From positions 1 through 9,215 of the forward strand of contig JABJOR010000539.1 in NCBI GenBank assembly GCA_018664265.1: a stretch of 9,215 bases of DNA, read 5' to 3'. This DNA is from Rhodospirillales bacterium (GTDB taxonomy: Bacteria > Pseudomonadota > Alphaproteobacteria > Rhodospirillales > Casp-alpha2). The notes below the pieces were generated by a model. That model had not been told where the DNA came from. It saw only the letters and a list, made by a program, of their open reading frames with translations, and made no database searches. A program made the position numbers and the translations under genes. This document shows positions 1-6,321 of the stretch, in pieces (position 1 is the stretch's first letter; each line of letters begins with the position of its first letter).

Positions 1-208
1 ATGCTAGGCTTATCAGACGAATGTAAAGATGGTTCATTTTGTGATGGCAGTATTTAAAATTTATTGATTTATTGAAATTTGTTCCTAGGTACACAACCTA
101 TTGCATTAAACATGTAGATAACAGCGTGAAATTTGATTCTAAATTTGATTTATGTCAAAAAACGTCACTTTTTGAATCGATTAAATTAAAGGCTCTCTAT
201 TAAAAACG
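1..208. other. AT-rich leader upstream of mnmA
   Basis: No gene is supported here. Frame 1 is open from the left edge to a TAA at 55-57, so these could be the last 18 codons of a gene lying further left, but so short a stretch proves nothing. A small perfect inverted repeat, TAGGT-ACACA-ACCTA, lies at 86-100 and lacks a T-run, so it is not a convincing terminator. The 10-mer AAATTTGATT occurs twice, at 129-138 and 141-150. The second copy runs into an FNR/FixK-like palindrome at 145-158, described separately. The stretch most likely holds the mnmA promoter. Confidence 0.5.
145..158. promoter_or_regulatory. FNR/FixK-like box upstream of mnmA
   Basis: The sequence reads TTGAT-TTAT-GTCAA, one base from the FNR/FixK consensus TTGAT-N4-ATCAA and an exact fit to the looser TTGA-N6-TCAA. 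Its centre lies at 151.5. A weak -10 candidate, TTAAAT at 181-186, would place transcription start near 193, so the box would sit about 41.5 bases upstream, the class II activator position for this family. The region is AT-rich, so a chance match is possible. Oxygen- or redox-dependent control of mnmA or of a leftward gene is an inference. Confidence 0.35.
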
Positions 209-1330
209 ATGACGCTTAATTCTCTTAATATTGATAAATTACCAGCTGACACCCGTGTTGTTGTCGCTATGTCCGGTGGTGTGGACAGCTCTGTTGTAGC
301 CGCATTGCTCAAAGAGCAGGGCTATGATGTGGTTGGGGTTACTCTGCAGCTCTATGATCATGGTGAGGCCGTATCACGGGCTAATTCCTGCTGTGCAGGA
401 CGTGATATTCATGATGCCCGAAATGTTGCTCAGTCAATTGGAATTCCACATTATGTACTTGATTATGAAAGCCGTTTTCGCGATCAGGTCATGGAGCAAT
501 TCGCCGATAGTTATCTGCATGGGGAAACGCCAATTCCGTGTGTGCTCTGCAATCAAACGGTCAAGTTTAGGGATTTGTTGGCAACGGCAAAAGACTTGGG
601 TGCGGATGCGCTAGCAACTGGTCACTATATTCGTCGTGAGCAGAGCAAAGACAAGGCAACGATGTATCGTGGCAAGGACCCGGGTAAGGACCAGAGCTAT
701 TTTCTGTTTATGACAACGCGAGAGCAACTGGATTATTTAAGGTTCCCTCTCGGTGGCATGGACAAGATGGAAACCAGAGATCATGCACAAAGGCTTGGTC
801 TGCATGTTTCGGAAAAAGCAGAGAGTCAGGATATTTGCTTCGTTCCCAATGGAAATTATGTCAGCGTCGTCGAACGTTTGCGCCCCGGTGCTTGCGACCC
901 AGGAGATATCGTTGATCTTGAAGGCAATGTACTAGGCCGCCATGACGGCATTATTGGCTTTACGGTTGGACAGCGTCGTGGCCTTGGCGTTGCAGTTGGT
1001 GAACCATTGTATGTGGTCCGGGTTGAGGCAGATACCCGCCGGGTTATTGTTGGTCCTTACGAAGCTGTTTTGGAAGATGAAGTTTATGTTCGTGATATCA
1101 ACTGGCTTGGGGATGAAATAGCATTGCCGGAAGCTGGAATTTCAATCTCGGTTAAACTTCGCTCGGCCCAGTCATTGGCTTCTGCAACTGCATATGGTAT
1201 TTCTGACGGCGGTGCCAAAGTGGTTCTGGATGAACCTCAGGCGGGAATCTCTCCTGGACAGGCATGCGTCTTTTATGATGGTGAACGAGTTATGGGCGGC
1301 GGCTGGATTGTAAGAAAAGATAGAATCTGA
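209..1330 (+). CDS. mnmA: tRNA-specific 2-thiouridylase MnmA
   Basis: MnmA activates U34 of the Lys, Glu and Gln tRNAs by adenylation and replaces the C2 oxygen with sulfur delivered as a persulfide by the cysteine desulfurase relay, in the cytoplasm. The PP-loop ATP site SGGVDSS is at residues 22-28. The PCVLCN motif places the catalytic Cys at 114, and the second, persulfide-carrying Cys is 210 in SQDICF. The central GKDQSYFLF segment and the [11 protein letters not shown] segment are characteristic of the family. The length of 373 residues fits (about 370 is usual), so the gene looks intact. The ATG at 209 has no strong ribosome site, but the next in-frame ATG (residue 21) lies directly against the PP-loop and would remove the first beta strand. 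The sulfotransferase-like gene follows after 14 bases and is probably co-transcribed. Confidence 0.97.
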   Translation: MTLNSLNIDKLPADTRVVVAMSGGVDSSVVAALLKEQGYDVVGVTLQLYDHGEAVSRANSCCAGRDIHDARNVAQSIGIPHYVLDYESRFRDQVMEQFADSYLHGETPIPCVLCNQTVKFRDLLATAKDLGADALATGHYIRREQSKDKATMYRGKDPGKDQSYFLFMTTREQLDYLRFPLGGMDKMETRDHAQRLGLHVSEKAESQDICFVPNGNYVSVVERLRPGACDPGDIVDLEGNVLGRHDGIIGFTVGQRRGLGVAVGEPLYVVRVEADTRRVIVGPYEAVLEDEVYVRDINWLGDEIALPEAGISISVKLRSAQSLASATAYGISDGGAKVVLDEPQAGISPGQACVFYDGERVMGGGWIVRKDRI

Positions 1331-1344
1331 ATATCAGGGGAGCT

Positions 1345-2406
1345 ATGAAAGACGCAGCAAAAAATGAAGCGATGCGAGCCAAGACAATTGAGGCCGTTAA
1401 ATCGCTCAATGAAGACAATAAGGAAAAATCACACCTTTTGGCCTGCCAAGTCCTTGATACATATGTATCAGATGCAGATTTTGACGAAGGTGATCTCGAT
1501 GTCCTTGATGTCATTGTCCAACTCTTTGAAGTTTGTGATGACTATGCCCGTGTCCTCACATCAGTTCGCCATCAGGCACGCATACTTGGCTGGGGACCAT
1601 ATGCGTTAGGTGAAAGGTATTTCCGGGCGCTTTACTCCAGCAATTCGAAAGCAGAATTTAAAGATTTCTGTATGCTGAATATGCCGGGTGATATTGGCAA
1701 GACTATTATGATTGCCTGCATCCCAAAATCGGGTTCCACATTTCTTCACAGTGTCTTGATGGAAGCAACTGGTTATCCAGGGCCGAAGCTCTGCCTCAGT
1801 TACGCAAATGAAGAAAATATGTTATCACCCGAATTTATCCGATCTATTTACGGGGTCAATAAAATCGCACAGGAACACTGTCGAGCCTTGCCCCATAATC
1901 TGGCTATTATGCAAGCCTATAACATGGATATCGTGGTGCTGGTGCGAAATATTTTCGATAGCCTTGTCAGCTTGCGTGACATGTTGCTCTCTGAGACAAA
2001 AGGCTCACGCATGGCGTTCTTTCAAGACAATTTGCCTGCGATGAGTGAAGAACAACAGCTTGATGCTGTTATTACCAGATGGGCCCATTGGCAACTTGAT
2101 TTCTATGTTTCGTGGGTAATGGCGTTTCGGGAAAACCGTGTTCGTGGAACGATCTGGACCTATGAAAATTTAATGGCGGATAAACCTGCGGCAGTTCAAA
2201 AAATCCTGCAACAGGTAAATCACGAAATTAGCTTTGAAAAAGCACAAGAGGCCGTTGCCAGTGTAGAAGGTGACAAAGTGCGAAGTCGCTTGAATGTCGG
2301 CGTTTCGGGCCGTGGACGGGAGCTTATGAATGAACGCCAGATCGAGTCCATACAGTCAATGACTAAATTCTATCCAGGAATCGATTTCTCACCATTGGGG
2401 CTGTAA
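1345..2406 (+). CDS. Sulfotransferase-like protein (PAPS-dependent type)
   Basis: A putative cytoplasmic sulfotransferase that would move sulfate from PAPS to an unknown acceptor. The 5'-phosphosulfate loop is visible as IPKSGSTFL at residues 126-134, after a beta strand. The 3'-phosphate-binding motif is VRNIFDSLVS, with Arg201 and Ser209 at the same eight-residue separation as in characterised sulfotransferases. The first 110 or so residues precede the catalytic fold and look helical, without a signal peptide or membrane segment; I do not recognise them. The ATG at 1345 is preceded by a strong ribosome site, AGGGGAG, at good spacing. The gene sits 14 bases behind mnmA and its stop lies 3 bases from the stop of the opposing ABC transporter gene. 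The substrate cannot be read from the sequence; glycan or lipid sulfation is a guess. The fold assignment is fairly secure, the acceptor is not. Confidence 0.8.
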   Translation: MKDAAKNEAMRAKTIEAVKSLNEDNKEKSHLLACQVLDTYVSDADFDEGDLDVLDVIVQLFEVCDDYARVLTSVRHQARILGWGPYALGERYFRALYSSNSKAEFKDFCMLNMPGDIGKTIMIACIPKSGSTFLHSVLMEATGYPGPKLCLSYANEENMLSPEFIRSIYGVNKIAQEHCRALPHNLAIMQAYNMDIVVLVRNIFDSLVSLRDMLLSETKGSRMAFFQDNLPAMSEEQQLDAVITRWAHWQLDFYVSWVMAFRENRVRGTIWTYENLMADKPAAVQKILQQVNHEISFEKAQEAVASVEGDKVRSRLNVGVSGRGRELMNERQIESIQSMTKFYPGIDFSPLGL

Positions 2407-2409
2407 ATT

Positions 2410-4272
2410 TTATTCTGCGACAGGATTAAACAGCGGTTGGCCATCTTCCTCGATTGTGCGCTCCAGCGTCTCCTGTGCCTTGGTGGCTTCCTGTTGACGG
2501 GCCCACATTTTTGCATAGGGGCCATCGTTGGTGAGCAGATCAATATGCTTTCCGCGCTCGGAGATAACACCGCTTTCCAGCACAATGATTTCATCTGCGT
2601 CAATGATGGTTGATAGGCGGTGGGCAATGACAACCGTCGTGCGGTTGGCGGAAAGGTCCTTCAAGGAAGCCTGAATTTCCTTTTCTGTGTTGCTGTCCAG
2701 AGCTGAGGTGGCCTCATCAAAAATCAGGATTTCAGGGTTCTTCAGAATTGTCCTTGCGATGGCGACACGTTGTTTTTCGCCACCGGATAATTTAAGTCCA
2801 CGCTCGCCAACCATGGATTGATAGCCGTCAGGTAAATCCATAATAAAGTCATGAATATGGGCGTGGCGTGCAGCACCCTCAATTTCTGCTGGTGAGGTAC
2901 CGGGCCTTGCATAAGCAATGTTATAAAAAATTGTATCATTAAACAGCACTGTATCTTGTGGTACCATGCCAAGATGCGCCCTTAGGGAGGCTTGTTTGAT
3001 TTTTCGAATATCCTGCCCATCGATCTGGATTGTGCCATCGTTAATGTCATAAAATCGGTACAGAAGACGAGAGATTGTGGATTTTCCAGACCCGCTTGGC
3101 CCGACGATGGCAACTGTTTTGCCGGCCGGCACATGGAAGGAGACGCCTTTGAGGACTTCACGCCTTGGGTCGTAGCTGAAGCGCACATCGCGAAATTCTA
3201 TATCACCGCCGTTGATTGAAATATCCGGCGCACCTTCCTGATCTTGAATGTCAGGGGCGACATCCAGTAGGCCAAACATTTGCTCCAGATCGACCAGAGA
3301 TTGTTTGATTTCACGATAGACGAAGCCGAGGAAATTAAGCGGCAGATAAAGTTGGATCAGGTAAGTGTTTACCAAAACAAAATCACCGATTGTCATTGTG
3401 CCATCAACAACGCCATTGCCTGCCATAAGCATGACAATGGTTAGTCCGACCGAAATGATGAGGCCTTGTCCTGTGTTGAGCATCGCCAGAGAAACATTGC
3501 TACGCGTAGCGGCGTCTTCATACGTGGAAAGAGCTTCATCAAAGCGCCGGGCTTCGTGATCTTCATTGGAAAAGTATTTTACAGTCTCAAAGTTCAGTAA
3601 CGAGTCGATGGCCTTGGTGTGGGCCTGACTGTCAGACTCGTTCATCACTCGACGATGATGAATACGTTTTTCCGTGATAATAAGCGTCCAGGCTATGTAG
3701 CTGGCTATGGTTCCAAAGGTGACTGCCGAGATCAGAAAGCCATACATCTTCCATAAAATACCGCAGACCAGCACGATTTCGAACAAAGTCGGCACTACGT
3801 TGAATAATGAAAACCGCAACAGGAACTCAATTCCCTTGGTGCCGCGTTCAATGGCTCGACTTACGCGACCTGTTTGCCGGCCAAGATGAAATGCCAGTGA
3901 CAACTTGTGTAAATGTTGAAAAGTCTTCAAACCGGCAAGGCGAATGGCACGTTGGGCAACACGGGTAAAAACAGCGTCTCGAATTTCGCCAAAGGCTTGT
4001 GCCAAAATACGGGCAAGGCCGTATGCAAGAAGTAACATCACTGGGACTGCTACGACTGCTTCTACGCCAGTGTCAAAAGCATCGATAGCCAGCTTATAAA
4101 ATATCGGAACGACGACGTTTGCCAGCTTTCCTGCTACTAAAAAAAGCAACGAGATCACCACGCGGGCGCGAAGATTGAAAGAATCCTTGGGCCATAGATA
4201 TGGCAAAAGGGTGCTGATTGTATTCAAATCATTACGCGATGTTGGGATATCCGGATTATATTCTCGACGCAT
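2410..4272 (-). CDS. Atm1/ABCB7-type ABC half-transporter
   Basis: A 620-residue inner-membrane half-transporter with the transmembrane domain first and the ATPase last, expected to work as a homodimer. The N-terminus (LLPYLWPKD, then a segment around KLANVVVPIFYKLAIDAF) is typical of the Atm1/ABCB7/HMT1 family, whose members export glutathione-linked sulfur or metal species and support iron-sulfur or heavy-metal homeostasis. In the ATPase: Walker A GPSGSGKST 391-399, Q-loop Gln439, signature LSGGE 495-499, Walker B ILIFDE 515-520 with catalytic Glu520, H-loop His551. All key residues are present, so it should be active. A Rap1a-like gene lies 54 bases upstream on the same strand, and AAAGG precedes the ATG. 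The substrate is inferred from the family only; a lipid or multidrug exporter of similar layout is less likely given the N-terminal signature. Confidence 0.93.
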   Translation of the reverse strand: MRREYNPDIPTSRNDLNTISTLLPYLWPKDSFNLRARVVISLLFLVAGKLANVVVPIFYKLAIDAFDTGVEAVVAVPVMLLLAYGLARILAQAFGEIRDAVFTRVAQRAIRLAGLKTFQHLHKLSLAFHLGRQTGRVSRAIERGTKGIEFLLRFSLFNVVPTLFEIVLVCGILWKMYGFLISAVTFGTIASYIAWTLIITEKRIHHRRVMNESDSQAHTKAIDSLLNFETVKYFSNEDHEARRFDEALSTYEDAATRSNVSLAMLNTGQGLIISVGLTIVMLMAGNGVVDGTMTIGDFVLVNTYLIQLYLPLNFLGFVYREIKQSLVDLEQMFGLLDVAPDIQDQEGAPDISINGGDIEFRDVRFSYDPRREVLKGVSFHVPAGKTVAIVGPSGSGKSTISRLLYRFYDINDGTIQIDGQDIRKIKQASLRAHLGMVPQDTVLFNDTIFYNIAYARPGTSPAEIEGAARHAHIHDFIMDLPDGYQSMVGERGLKLSGGEKQRVAIARTILKNPEILIFDEATSALDSNTEKEIQASLKDLSANRTTVVIAHRLSTIIDADEIIVLESGVISERGKHIDLLTNDGPYAKMWARQQEATKAQETLERTIEEDGQPLFNPVAE

Positions 4273-4326
4273 GGAGAGCCTTTATTCAAACGAATTTCAG
4301 AAAAATCGGAAGAAAACAGAACGAGC

Positions 4327-4668
4327 TTACCTTAAACAGTTAGCTCGCAAGGCTATCAAAAACAAGAGGGGGGCAGATTTTCCTAGCAAAGCGGGGTTAG
4401 CAACAAGCCAACGATCGAACATCCCGGTAAGCTCAGTCGAATGCATTCCATTGGTACAGGTAACAACCCATTGGGCATTAATATCCCCCGAATCGGTCAA
4501 GGCGTTCAGAGTGTCGCTCATACCTGCCACATAGAGCGTGCGGGCAGGCTCAGGCGCGTTGAGGTACGTCTCGCCCGTATAGAACGTCCAAATCTGTCCA
4601 GCCAATGCTGAAGAGGCCAGTCCAGTTAACAGAATTGTTCCCGCCAGCAGGCCTTTTAGGTGTCTCAT
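4327..4668 (-). CDS. Small exported Rap1a/Tai-like protein
   Basis: A 113-residue protein with a clear Sec signal peptide: basic MRHLK, hydrophobic core, and a likely cleavage after ALA at 21-23, giving a periplasmic product of about 90 residues. The mature part has the pattern of the Rap1a/Tai immunity-protein family: an YVAGMSD segment (46-52), a Cys71 followed by a TELTGMFDRWL helix, an NP turn at 91-92 and a terminal Cys111 in a helix ending RANC. Cys71 and Cys111 are the only mature cysteines and could form a disulfide; the extra cysteine pair of many relatives is absent. The founding proteins neutralise type VI secretion toxins, but no toxin or secretion gene is present here, so immunity should not be assumed. 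GAGGAG lies about 10 bases before the ATG. It may be co-transcribed with the ABC transporter gene downstream. Confidence 0.6.
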   Translation of the reverse strand: MRHLKGLLAGTILLTGLASSALAGQIWTFYTGETYLNAPEPARTLYVAGMSDTLNALTDSGDINAQWVVTCTNGMHSTELTGMFDRWLVANPALLGKSAPLLFLIALRANCLR

Positions 4669-4737
4669 ATATCAGCTTCTCCTCGCTGTACCGTAAACTA
4701 TGCACTGTGTTCGTCAATATGATGTTAAGACAGGCAG

Positions 4738-4766
4738 TTGACGTGAGAACAAAAAGAGAACATAAT
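4738..4766 (+). promoter_or_regulatory. Sigma70-type promoter of the 64-residue gene
   Basis: A -35 element TTGACG (4738-4743) and a -10 element CATAAT (4761-4766) each match consensus in 5 of 6 positions and are separated by the optimal 17 bases. Predicted transcription start is around 4773, giving a leader of about 50 bases before the ATG at 4823. The whole spacer is occupied by a LexA-type operator, so an otherwise strong promoter would be held off until repressor release. It faces the small basic protein gene and, further on, the diguanylate cyclase gene. Confidence 0.7.
4747..4761. promoter_or_regulatory. Alphaproteobacterial LexA (SOS) operator
   Basis: GAAC-AAAAAGA-GAAC, which read on the minus strand is GTTC-TCTTTTT-GTTC, a perfect match to the direct-repeat LexA box GTTC-N7-GTTC known from Alphaproteobacteria. 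It lies between the -35 and -10 elements of the promoter at 4738-4766, sharing the last base with the -10, so bound LexA would block RNA polymerase. It is also 79 bases upstream of the divergent Rap1a-like gene, which could be controlled from the same site. The motif has eight fixed bases, so chance occurrence is not negligible, but the placement inside a near-consensus promoter and the AT-rich spacer raise the likelihood. Confidence 0.65.
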
Positions 4767-4822
4767 AAGAAAATGAAGAGGAAAACACTGTTACCGTACC
4801 GATAAATAGCGGGAGCCTAGTT

Positions 4823-5017
4823 ATGAAACATACATTTGTGGAAGTGCGCTTCCATCCTATTCGCAAAAACCATGATCTCGGGCCGTTGGAAACCTTCCAT
4901 GCACGGCAGCAGCCCGGCGAAACGCCAATCCGTGTTGCCGAACGTGTATTGGGGCGCCGTTACAAGGTGCGTGATTATTTAATCCGTGAAGCTTATCCAA
5001 TGGCGAGGTTGCATTAA
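4823..5017 (+). CDS. Unrecognised small basic protein, putatively SOS-controlled
   Basis: A 64-residue protein that I do not recognise. It is rich in Arg and His (for example RVLGRRYKVRDYLIRE near the C-terminus), contains no cysteine, has no signal peptide or membrane segment, and should be cytoplasmic. The N-terminal part FVEVRFHPI suggests a beta strand, and the C-terminal half (VAERVLGRRY, VRDYLIREAY) suggests short helices. The gene is supported by a good ribosome site, GGGAG at 4811-4815 with 7-base spacing to the ATG, and by a near-consensus promoter carrying a LexA box. The diguanylate cyclase gene follows after 65 bases on the same strand. A role in the DNA-damage response, perhaps nucleic-acid binding given the basic charge, is a guess from context. 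The opposing frame across this stretch has no comparable start signals. Confidence 0.65.
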   Translation: MKHTFVEVRFHPIRKNHDLGPLETFHARQQPGETPIRVAERVLGRRYKVRDYLIREAYPMARLH

Positions 5018-5039
5018 TTATCTGCTCATACATTGCTGC

Positions 5040-5052
5040 GATACTGAGTATC
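5040..5052. other. Short perfect inverted repeat before the cyclase gene
   Basis: GATAC-TGA-GTATC forms a 5-bp stem with a 3-base loop in the 65-base gap between the small gene and the diguanylate cyclase gene. No T-run follows (the next bases are AATAGTCGAC), so it is not an intrinsic terminator. It could be a protein-binding site or chance. Confidence 0.2.
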
Positions 5053-5082
5053 AATAGTCGACAAAGTATAGACAGGTAAGCC

Positions 5083-6306
5083 GTGCAACTCCGCAGCATC
5101 TTAATCCCATTTTTAACCTTTGCTTTGTTATGTGGAGGCGGGTTTTTTCTAATCGACTTTCTGGAAAGCCGATCTTTGAGCCTGCCTGACCTGTTTGCTT
5201 GGCTGCCATATGTACTGGCCCTGATCGGGGTGGCGATGAGTCTGGTTTTTCACCAAAGCCGATTGATTTACCCATTTTGTATTTTGGCTGGTGGATACTA
5301 TTTCGCCCTTGTCACAGCGCCAAATGGACCCGATGACACAGCATTGGGGCAGATTGGTTTTGCGGCTCTTGTATTATTGTTGCCCTTAAATCTGATCGTT
5401 GCTTCATTCTTTAAGCAAGCCGCTATTCTGTCTCCACTGACAGTTATAAGAGTGGCGTTTCAATTTATACAAATTGCCGTCGTGGTAACCATAATCGCCA
5501 GCCCTCAATGGCAGGATATTGCCGTGCATTTACATGGCAGAATGTTGACTGAGGAATACGACCATTGGACATGGCTGACCCAGCCTTCATTGATGATGGT
5601 GATTGTTTGTGCGCTGGTTGCCATCGTTCGCGCTGTCATGAGTGGCGTGCCGATTCATATGGGGGCTTTTGGCATCATCATTCTTTCAACGATTGCCTTG
5701 CATTATGTCGATAATAGCTCGACTGTGATTGTGTTTTTCTCGTTGGCGTTGCTGAATTATATCATTGCATTAGTCCATGATACTTACCGCATGGCATTCT
5801 TGGACGAGTTGACAGGCTTGCCCGGACGACGGGCACTCATGAGTCTATTCAGCGTGCTTGGCCCCCGGTATGTAGTTGCCATGTGCGACATCGACCATTT
5901 CAAGAAGTTTAACGATACCTACGGGCATGATGTAGGCGATCAAGTCCTTAAAATGGTTGCTGGTGTGTTGGGCGATGTGAGTGGTGGTGGTCGTGCATAT
6001 CGTTATGGCGGTGAAGAATTCACTATCGTCTTCCCTAGACGTGATACGGCCTATGCCATGCAGCATTTGGAGCGCGTGCGTCAAAACGTTGAAGCGGCCT
6101 CTTTTGCCCTACGAGATAAAAATCGCCCTAAGGAAAAACCAAAATCTCCTGCATCTTCACAAAAGCAAACGACTGTCACAGTCGCAATATCCATAGGTGT
6201 TGCTGACAAAAACAAATACCAGGGCAATCCCATGGAAATACGCAAAGAAGCCGACAAAGCTCTTTATCGTGCCAAGAAAGCCGGGCGAAATTGTGTGAGT
6301 GAGTAG
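5083..6306 (+). CDS. Membrane diguanylate cyclase (GGDEF protein)
   Basis: A 407-residue inner-membrane protein expected to make cyclic di-GMP from two GTP. Residues 1-235 form about eight hydrophobic spans (roughly 7-27, 41-58, 61-79, 89-109, 120-141, 167-187, 194-208, 213-230), a sensor of unknown input. The GGDEF domain begins at DELTG 241-245. Metal ligand Asp269 is in CDIDHFKKFND, the active site is GGEEF 309-313, and SIGVA follows at 370-374, so the enzyme should be active. The RxxD inhibitory site is missing: the four positions five residues before GGEEF read SGGG, so the usual product inhibition is not expected. A Lys/Pro-rich insert (about 346-362) precedes the SIGVA strand, as in some other cyclases. 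The start is GTG at 5083 with AGG six bases upstream; the next Met is well inside the membrane region. No EAL domain is present. Confidence 0.92.
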   Translation: MQLRSILIPFLTFALLCGGGFFLIDFLESRSLSLPDLFAWLPYVLALIGVAMSLVFHQSRLIYPFCILAGGYYFALVTAPNGPDDTALGQIGFAALVLLLPLNLIVASFFKQAAILSPLTVIRVAFQFIQIAVVVTIIASPQWQDIAVHLHGRMLTEEYDHWTWLTQPSLMMVIVCALVAIVRAVMSGVPIHMGAFGIIILSTIALHYVDNSSTVIVFFSLALLNYIIALVHDTYRMAFLDELTGLPGRRALMSLFSVLGPRYVVAMCDIDHFKKFNDTYGHDVGDQVLKMVAGVLGDVSGGGRAYRYGGEEFTIVFPRRDTAYAMQHLERVRQNVEAASFALRDKNRPKEKPKSPASSQKQTTVTVAISIGVADKNKYQGNPMEIRKEADKALYRAKKAGRNCVSE

Positions 6307-6321
6307 GGGTTACTCCCACTC
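6297..6321. other. Imperfect hairpin across the cyclase/guaA convergent stops
   Basis: GAGTG-AGTA (6297-6305) can pair with TACT-CC-CACTC (6311-6321), with CC unpaired as a bulge and GGGGT as the loop. It covers both stop codons of the convergent genes, which are 3 bases apart. No T-run follows on either strand, so it is at best a weak bidirectional 3'-end structure. No other terminator candidate fits between the two genes. Confidence 0.25.

Noticed and set aside
1..57. Open frame ending in TAA at 55-57 as a truncated upstream gene
   Set aside because: Eighteen codons without a recognisable protein ending are too little to call a gene.
86..100. TAGGT-ACACA-ACCTA as a terminator of an upstream gene
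   Set aside because: The stem is only 5 bp, AT-rich and not followed by a T-run.
4175..4534. Plus-strand 119-codon frame opposite the ABC transporter start and the Rap1a-like gene
   Set aside because: It is antisense to two better supported genes and its translation shows no recognisable domain.
4669..4717. Minus-strand TTGACG (4717-4712) as the -35 of the Rap1a-like gene
   Set aside because: No acceptable -10 element lies 16-18 bases downstream; the best candidate, TACGGT, is poor.
4689..4798. TACCGTA repeated at 4689-4695 and 4792-4798, flanking the divergent promoter region
   Set aside because: A 7-base repeat at 103 bases is expected often by chance and matches no operator I know.
4605..4805. 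Plus-strand 66-codon frame across the divergent intergenic region
   Set aside because: It starts inside the signal-peptide part of the opposing gene, runs over the promoter and LexA box, and lacks a ribosome site.
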